The notes below the pieces were generated by a model. The model searched no databases. It was not told the origin of the DNA and was given only the letters and a program-made list of their open reading frames with translations. The position numbers and the translations under genes are program-made. Below, piece by piece: positions 6,984-10,825 of a stretch of DNA of 10,825 nt. The stretch lies in assembly GCA_900547345.1 (NCBI GenBank), contig URGG01000067.1:1-10825 (forward strand). The letters run 5' to 3'. This DNA comes from an uncultured Collinsella sp. (GTDB lineage Bacteria > Actinomycetota > Coriobacteriia > Coriobacteriales > Coriobacteriaceae). The stretch's first letter is position 1. Each line of letters begins with the position of its first letter.

Positions 6984-7240
6984 GTTCCAGCGCGGTCCGC
7001 GCAACGCGCCCGTTGTCCTAACTCTACACCGTGGCGGGCGGGGTGTCTGTTGGATGCGGAATCCGATAGGGCGGATGACGCGGGAGCAAATGCAAATCAC
7101 AGGCTCAATTCCATCCCGCGAGAATATGATGCACCAGCTCCTTCAAATGTGACGAAACTGTGAAGTACGAGAGCGTGAATTTCAAAAAATACGCTGGTCG
7201 CCAATGTTGCGCAACAGAATTCAAAAATCGACAGCTACTG
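6984..7240. other. Divergent intergenic region between the DUF389 and wall-protein genes
   Basis: No credible gene is visible here. The left part is GC-rich and holds the likely DUF389 promoter (weak -10 TAGAGT on the minus strand at 7021-7026). From about 7140 the sequence becomes A/T-rich, as expected of the wall-protein promoter. I could not fix a convincing -35/-10 pair; TTCAAA at 7220-7225 with TGATAC at 7243-7248 is one weak option. GAATTTCAAAAAAT (from 7177) and GAATTCAAAAAT (from 7217) form an imperfect direct repeat spaced 40 bases apart. Confidence 0.4.
7206..7215. promoter_or_regulatory. Perfect palindrome GTTGCGCAAC, possible operator
   Basis: This 10-base perfect palindrome lies 67 bases before the wall-protein start, between the two arms of the GAATT(T)CAAAAA direct repeat. 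ATGTTGCGCAA, 11 bases of this neighbourhood, recurs at 4836-4846 just after the activase terminator. A dimeric repressor site is possible, but two occurrences are weak evidence. Confidence 0.25.
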
Positions 7241-7270
7241 TTTGATACGTATGGATACATCCGTGTCAAA
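7241..7270 (+). promoter_or_regulatory. Stem-loop abutting the wall-protein ribosome binding site
   Basis: TTTGATACG (7241-7249) pairs with CGTGTCAAA (7262-7270), with eight Watson-Crick pairs and one G-T wobble. After a T/C mismatch, ATG/CAT closes on a GATA loop. The stem ends directly against GGGAG (7271-7275), the ribosome binding site of ATG 7282. It could stabilise the mRNA 5' end, tune access to the ribosome binding site, or be a DNA operator with dyad symmetry. It also overlaps the only candidate -10 box, so the operator reading is open. Confidence 0.5.
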
Positions 7271-7281
7271 GGGAGAAAGCC

Positions 7282-10200
7282 ATGGCAAACTACAGTCCAC
7301 AACACTTTGAGCCTCGGGCCAAGGCCGTCAACGTCAAGGGCGTTGCCAACCGCGCCGTCGCAACCGTTTTGACGGCGGGCCTCATCGCTCAGCCGCTCAT
7401 GTCGCCGCTGGCGGCAATCGCCGCACCGTCAACCGATAACGGCGATTCTGTTCAGGGGGGGGGTAGTTCTGTAGAGAATACCGTTGCCGCCGGTAACCAA
7501 GCGGTCGTAAAGACGGCTGCCCAGCTGGCCGAGGAGTCGGCAAAGCAGCTCAAGGACGCTCAGGCCGCCTACGATGCCGCCCAGAAGAAGGCCGACGCGG
7601 CGGGCCAGTCTCAAAAGCAGGCGCAGCAGCAAAAGAATCAGGCCTCGCAGGCTGTGAGCGACAACGAAATCGAGCAGAACGCAGCAGAAGTCGCCGCGCT
7701 CCAGGAGAAGATTGACGAGCTCAAAGCCGCCGTCGAAAAGACCGAGCAGCAGCAGAAGAAGCTGGGCGACCTGAACGATCAGCTCGATCAAGCCAACAAG
7801 AGTGTCGAGGATAAGACCCAGGCGCTCAAGGACGCCAAGGCAAAGCAGGATGAGGCCAAGAAGGCCCTCGACGATGCCCAGGCCAAGCTCGAGGCCATGG
7901 ATATGGACGAGTACGAGGCCGCCAAGAAGGCCGTCGAGGACGCGCAGACAAAGCTCGATGACGCCAATAAGGCCGTTGCTACTGCACAGGCCAATCTGGA
8001 CCAGGCCAAGGCTGCCGAGGCTAGCGCCCAGCAGGAAAAGAAGGACACTGAGGTCGCTCTGACGACTGCCCAGGCCAAGAAGCAGGAGACTGCCGCTGCG
8101 CTCGCAGCCGCAACCACCGCGCGCGATAACGCCCAGCAGAAGTTCAACCAGGCGCAGGCCGCGCTCGATGCTGCCGTCTCGGGTACGGGTGTTGACCTGA
8201 GTGCGCTTGAGGCCGCCAAGAAAGCTGCTGCTGGTGAGCTCAAGACCGCGCAGGCGGAGCTCAATGCCGCGACGGATGCCGACGCCACCGCACAGACAAA
8301 TCTGCAGGCCGCCCAGGCTGCCGTCGCTGCCGCGCAGGAGAAGGCCAACGCCGCCAACGCTGCCGTGGCATCTGCCCAGTCTGCATACGATGCGGCAAAC
8401 AAGGAGTACAAGGACGCGGCCAGTAAGCGTGACGCCGCGAAGACGGCATACGAGCAGGCCCAGCAGACCGAGGCCGACAAGAAGGCTGAGTACGACCGAC
8501 TCGTCGAGATTCGTCAGCAGAAGAGCAACGAGTTCGATCAGGCTCGTGCTGAAGTAACCGACGCGCACAATGCATACGACGCCGCAAACGCCGAGGTCGA
8601 GAAGCTTAACCAGCAGATTGCAGACCTAAAGTCCAACATGACCGTTGACCAGGAAGTCATCAGTCAGGGTATGTTCGGCTTCATGAACTACATCATCGGC
8701 GGCAGCCAGTTCACAGCCACGCAGAAAAAGAACGCCCAGGACGCCGTATCGATGCTGACCGGCGCCGCTGACAAGGCCGAATGGTATGACAAGTACGTCG
8801 ATCAGGACATGTCCCGCGACACCAACCCGCTCTCCTTGGAGCAGATGCGCAACGCCCTGACATATCTCGACACCCAGAACAACCTCCGCAAGGCGAACGG
8901 CCAGTCGGCGCTCAGCGTCAGCCTCCGCATGACTGTGGCGGCAGCCCTTAATACATCATATTCATCGAACATCTGGGGACACTCGAACTGCTATTTCGAC
9001 AACGGGGAGAATCTTGCCGGCGGAGGCGGCGCATATACCGGCGGCGAGACCGAGGATACACTCGGTTGGCCCTACACCGGCCTCTACACACAGGAGAAGG
9101 AGGCATTCGATAAGTACGTCGCGCAGTATGGCGACGAACTCGGCAGCCACCGATATGATTCCTATTACATCTACCAGAACTACAACAGCATCTATCACGA
9201 GTGCGGGCACTATCTCAACATCATCGATTCAGCCACGGAAGCCATCGGTATCGCGACCGGTAGCGGTAAGAACACCGATTCCGAGGTAACCATCTTCGAT
9301 TACAGCGCTGATAGCACTCAGGCTGATTTCACTGTCCCCGAGTTCAAGAAGCTCCTCAACGACTACATCGATTCCGCCTACAATGCAGGCGGCACGCAGG
9401 AGCAGAAGGAGCAGCTGAAGCAGCTTCAGAGCAAGCTGGCAGATGCGCAGAAGAACTTCGGGACTGCTGGAACGGCTTATTCTAACGCATTGGATAAGCA
9501 AGAAAGCGCGCGCGACGCCTATACCGCGGCCGACACGAACGTGAACACCGCCAAGGGTGAGTACGAGAAGGCCAAGTCCGGCACCGCCGCCGCTAAGACG
9601 GCATACGACGCAGCGAAGGATGCGCTCGGCGGAATCGACATCGAGTCCCTCAAGCAGAACCTCGATGCCGCCAAGGCCGAGGCCGCTACTGCCCAGGCGG
9701 CTCTCGATAAGGCAAACGCCACGCTTGCTGACAGCAAGACGAAGGCAGCCGAGGCCGCTGCTCACAAGGCGAAGGCTCGCAGCGCCCACGATGCCGCCAA
9801 GGCAAAGTCCGAACAGGCCAATGAGGCGTATGACAACGCCACGGCTTCGGTCAAGGACCTTGCTGCCAAGCGCGATGCCGCCCAGGCGGACCTTGCGAAT
9901 AAGCAGGGCTCGCTTGACGAGGCAAAGAAGGCCGACGATGCCGCCCAGGCTGGTGTAGACAAGGCCCAGGCCGCAGATGTCCAGGCCGCGACTGCTCTTT
10001 TGGACGCCAAGCAGGCGGTTGCCGCCAAGGCGCAGGCTGTGTCCGATGCGCAGGCCAAGGCCAAGGCTGCTGAGGGTGAGCTGGCTACCGCGAACAAGGC
10101 CTTCGAGCGCTTTGCCGGCGCCCAGAAGGCGGTCGACGACGCCAAGGCCGCCTATGACGCTGCCGTGGCCAGTGTCGCCGATGCCCAGAAGCAGCTCGAG

Positions 10201-10737
10201 GCCGCCAACGAAGCCGTCGTCGATGCGAACCTCGATATCTTCAAGGCCAAGGCAGAGCTTGCCAACGACGAGGCACTCAAGGCCGATCTTGAGGCTGTCG
10301 ATCACAAGGCATCCCTTGCCGCGGGCACGACGGGCAACGAGAAGCTGGTCAAGCTGAACGCTGCCTACGCTCGCTATAAGGCTGCCGTCGATGCCGCCGC
10401 TGGTCTCAAGGCTGCCCTGAGCGATGCCGATGCCAAGCTGTCCGACGCCAACGACGCCTATGCCGCCGCGCTTGCCGAGCTTGACGATGCCAAGGATGCC
10501 CTGGCTGCCGCGCAGGCCGAGTACGACAAGTATCATCCCAAGGCCGAGCCGCAGGCCAAGCCTCAGGTTGCGCAGGCTGCTGCAAAGGCTCCTGTCGCCA
10601 AGAAGAAGGCTGCGAACGCTGCGCTCGCCCAGACTGGCGACAATTCCGCTCTTGCGGGCGAGGTGTTCGTCATCGGCGGTATCACCCTCGTGGCCGCTGG
10701 TGTGACGCTGAGCGATCGTCGTCGCAAGCAGATGTAG
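7282..10737 (+). CDS. Sortase-anchored coiled-coil stalk protein with a CAP/SCP domain (PrgA/Sec10 surface-exclusion architecture)
   Basis: This 1151-residue cell-wall protein has the following order: signal peptide (1-48; hydrophobic 25-47, cleavage likely after AIAA); Gly linker (59-61); Ala/Lys/Glu/Gln-rich coiled coil (about 75-455); CAP/SCP-like domain (about 460-690); second coiled coil (about 703-1090); Pro/Lys/Ala wall-spanning stretch; LAQTG (1115-1119); membrane segment; RRRKQM. The CAP domain shows H567 (GHSN), E576 (GENLA), E605 or E607, and H643 (ECGHYLNII), matching the two-His/two-Glu cavity of the superfamily. Two coils flanking the domain suggest an antiparallel hairpin holding it at the tip, as in enterococcal PrgA, which blocks unwanted conjugation and has roles in adhesion. 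PrgA is somewhat shorter. No conjugation genes are visible here, so exclusion, adhesion or phage shielding are inferences. ATG 7282 follows GGGAG by six bases. A G9 run at codons 58-61 could switch it on and off. Confidence 0.92.
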   Translation: MANYSPQHFEPRAKAVNVKGVANRAVATVLTAGLIAQPLMSPLAAIAAPSTDNGDSVQGGGSSVENTVAAGNQAVVKTAAQLAEESAKQLKDAQAAYDAAQKKADAAGQSQKQAQQQKNQASQAVSDNEIEQNAAEVAALQEKIDELKAAVEKTEQQQKKLGDLNDQLDQANKSVEDKTQALKDAKAKQDEAKKALDDAQAKLEAMDMDEYEAAKKAVEDAQTKLDDANKAVATAQANLDQAKAAEASAQQEKKDTEVALTTAQAKKQETAAALAAATTARDNAQQKFNQAQAALDAAVSGTGVDLSALEAAKKAAAGELKTAQAELNAATDADATAQTNLQAAQAAVAAAQEKANAANAAVASAQSAYDAANKEYKDAASKRDAAKTAYEQAQQTEADKKAEYDRLVEIRQQKSNEFDQARAEVTDAHNAYDAANAEVEKLNQQIADLKSNMTVDQEVISQGMFGFMNYIIGGSQFTATQKKNAQDAVSMLTGAADKAEWYDKYVDQDMSRDTNPLSLEQMRNALTYLDTQNNLRKANGQSALSVSLRMTVAAALNTSYSSNIWGHSNCYFDNGENLAGGGGAYTGGETEDTLGWPYTGLYTQEKEAFDKYVAQYGDELGSHRYDSYYIYQNYNSIYHECGHYLNIIDSATEAIGIATGSGKNTDSEVTIFDYSADSTQADFTVPEFKKLLNDYIDSAYNAGGTQEQKEQLKQLQSKLADAQKNFGTAGTAYSNALDKQESARDAYTAADTNVNTAKGEYEKAKSGTAAAKTAYDAAKDALGGIDIESLKQNLDAAKAEAATAQAALDKANATLADSKTKAAEAAAHKAKARSAHDAAKAKSEQANEAYDNATASVKDLAAKRDAAQADLANKQGSLDEAKKADDAAQAGVDKAQAADVQAATALLDAKQAVAAKAQAVSDAQAKAKAAEGELATANKAFERFAGAQKAVDDAKAAYDAAVASVADAQKQLEAANEAVVDANLDIFKAKAELANDEALKADLEAVDHKASLAAGTTGNEKLVKLNAAYARYKAAVDAAAGLKAALSDADAKLSDANDAYAAALAELDDAKDALAAAQAEYDKYHPKAEPQAKPQVAQAAAKAPVAKKKAANAALAQTGDNSALAGEVFVIGGITLVAAGVTLSDRRRKQM
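7455..7463 (+). repeat. G9 run, candidate phase-variation switch of the wall protein
   Basis: Nine G residues span the end of codon 58 (CAG) to codon 61 (GGT). In the sequence as given, the frame is open. With one more G, the next codon after three GGG is TAG. With one fewer, the frame reads GTA GTT CTG TAG. Every out-of-frame length therefore stops within four codons of the tract, leaving only the secreted stub of about 13 residues beyond the signal peptide. This placement is typical of contingency loci, but slippage is not shown here and long G runs also attract sequencing errors. Confidence 0.75.
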
Positions 10738-10825
10738 CGTTTCGAGCGTAGATTCTGCAACGAACTTCAATTCATAGCGGGACCGTCTCGTTAGCCAAAC
10801 GATAAGGCCGGCGCGCTGTCATACG
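10738..10825. other. Tail after the wall-protein gene, no gene recognised
   Basis: The 88 bases after the stop contain one small hairpin, TCGTT (10788-10792) with AACGA (10798-10802) around AGCCA, and no T run. I see no convincing intrinsic terminator for the wall-protein gene; it may lie beyond the window. Confidence 0.35.

Noticed and set aside
6975..7100. 42-codon longer N-terminus for the DUF389 protein
   Set aside because: The extension is Arg/Pro-rich, has no ribosome binding site and would cover the likely promoter, whereas ATG 6974 has GAGGTGG at good spacing.
7429..8568. Minus-strand open frame of 379 codons opposite the first coiled coil
   Set aside because: It has the same cause: Leu/Gly-rich antisense translation of a repetitive coiled coil.
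7540..10520. Repeated short Ala-codon motifs as a CRISPR or tandem DNA repeat
   Set aside because: The repeats are irregular, in frame and explained by coiled-coil amino-acid periodicity; there are no constant spacers.
9229..10770. Long minus-strand open frame of 513 codons opposite the wall-protein gene
   Set aside because: It is a Leu/Gly/Ser-rich shadow created by the Ala/Lys/Asp codon pattern of the coiled coil. It has no domain-like sequence and no ribosome binding site.
10775..10825. tRNA-like look of the window end (CTGTCAT resembling an Asp anticodon loop)
   Set aside because: The bases around the supposed loop do not pair, there is no GG in the supposed D-loop, and the 3' half is outside the window.

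Overview
The window looks like a chromosomal stretch from a GC-rich, Gram-positive gut actinobacterium. The best guess is Coriobacteriia, in the style of Collinsella. This rests on the GC-rich third codon positions, a very long fused 2-hydroxyacyl-CoA dehydratase activase (a protein class of anaerobes), and a sortase-anchored Ala-rich surface protein ending in LAQTG plus membrane segment plus RRRKQM. The genus is an inference from style; no rRNA or other marker is present.

Layout. (1) 46-4761, plus strand: a 1571-residue activase/dehydratase-like fusion with two ASKHA ATPase domains and many conserved cysteines. Its true start is unclear and lies beside a C7 run. It ends at a strong intrinsic terminator (4790-4826). 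(2) 4827-5257: a gene-poor stretch holding a frameshifted 3' gene remnant, a 20-codon ORF with a C9 run inside it, a perfect hairpin, and a 12-codon ORF with an excellent ribosome binding site that stops one base before the next ATG. (3) 5258-5707, plus: a small membrane-anchored protein of unknown function. (4) 5734-5762: a terminator that probably serves both convergent genes. (5) 5835-6974, minus: a DUF389 integral membrane protein with a textbook EF-hand loop in a loop between membrane helices. (6) 6984-7281: the divergent intergenic region, with a GTTGCGCAAC palindrome and a stem-loop abutting the next ribosome binding site. (7) 7282-10737, plus: a 1151-residue cell-wall-anchored protein with signal peptide, coiled coil, CAP/SCP domain, second coiled coil and LAQTG anchor. 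This is the architecture of the enterococcal surface-exclusion protein PrgA/Sec10. (8) 10738-10825: a tail with no recognised gene.

The most interesting signal is a run of nine G at 7455-7463, about ten codons after the predicted signal-peptide cleavage site of the PrgA-like protein. Gain or loss of one G brings in a stop codon within four codons of the run. That is the expected design of an ON/OFF phase-variation switch on a long surface stalk. With the C9 run at 5119-5127 and the C7 run at 33-39, the window has three long C/G homopolymers, each at or before the 5' end of a reading frame. Either this genome uses slippage at several loci, or these are sites of sequencing error; raw reads would decide. 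The genes do not form one pathway: the activase is a cytoplasmic redox enzyme, and the other three proteins are envelope proteins transcribed separately.
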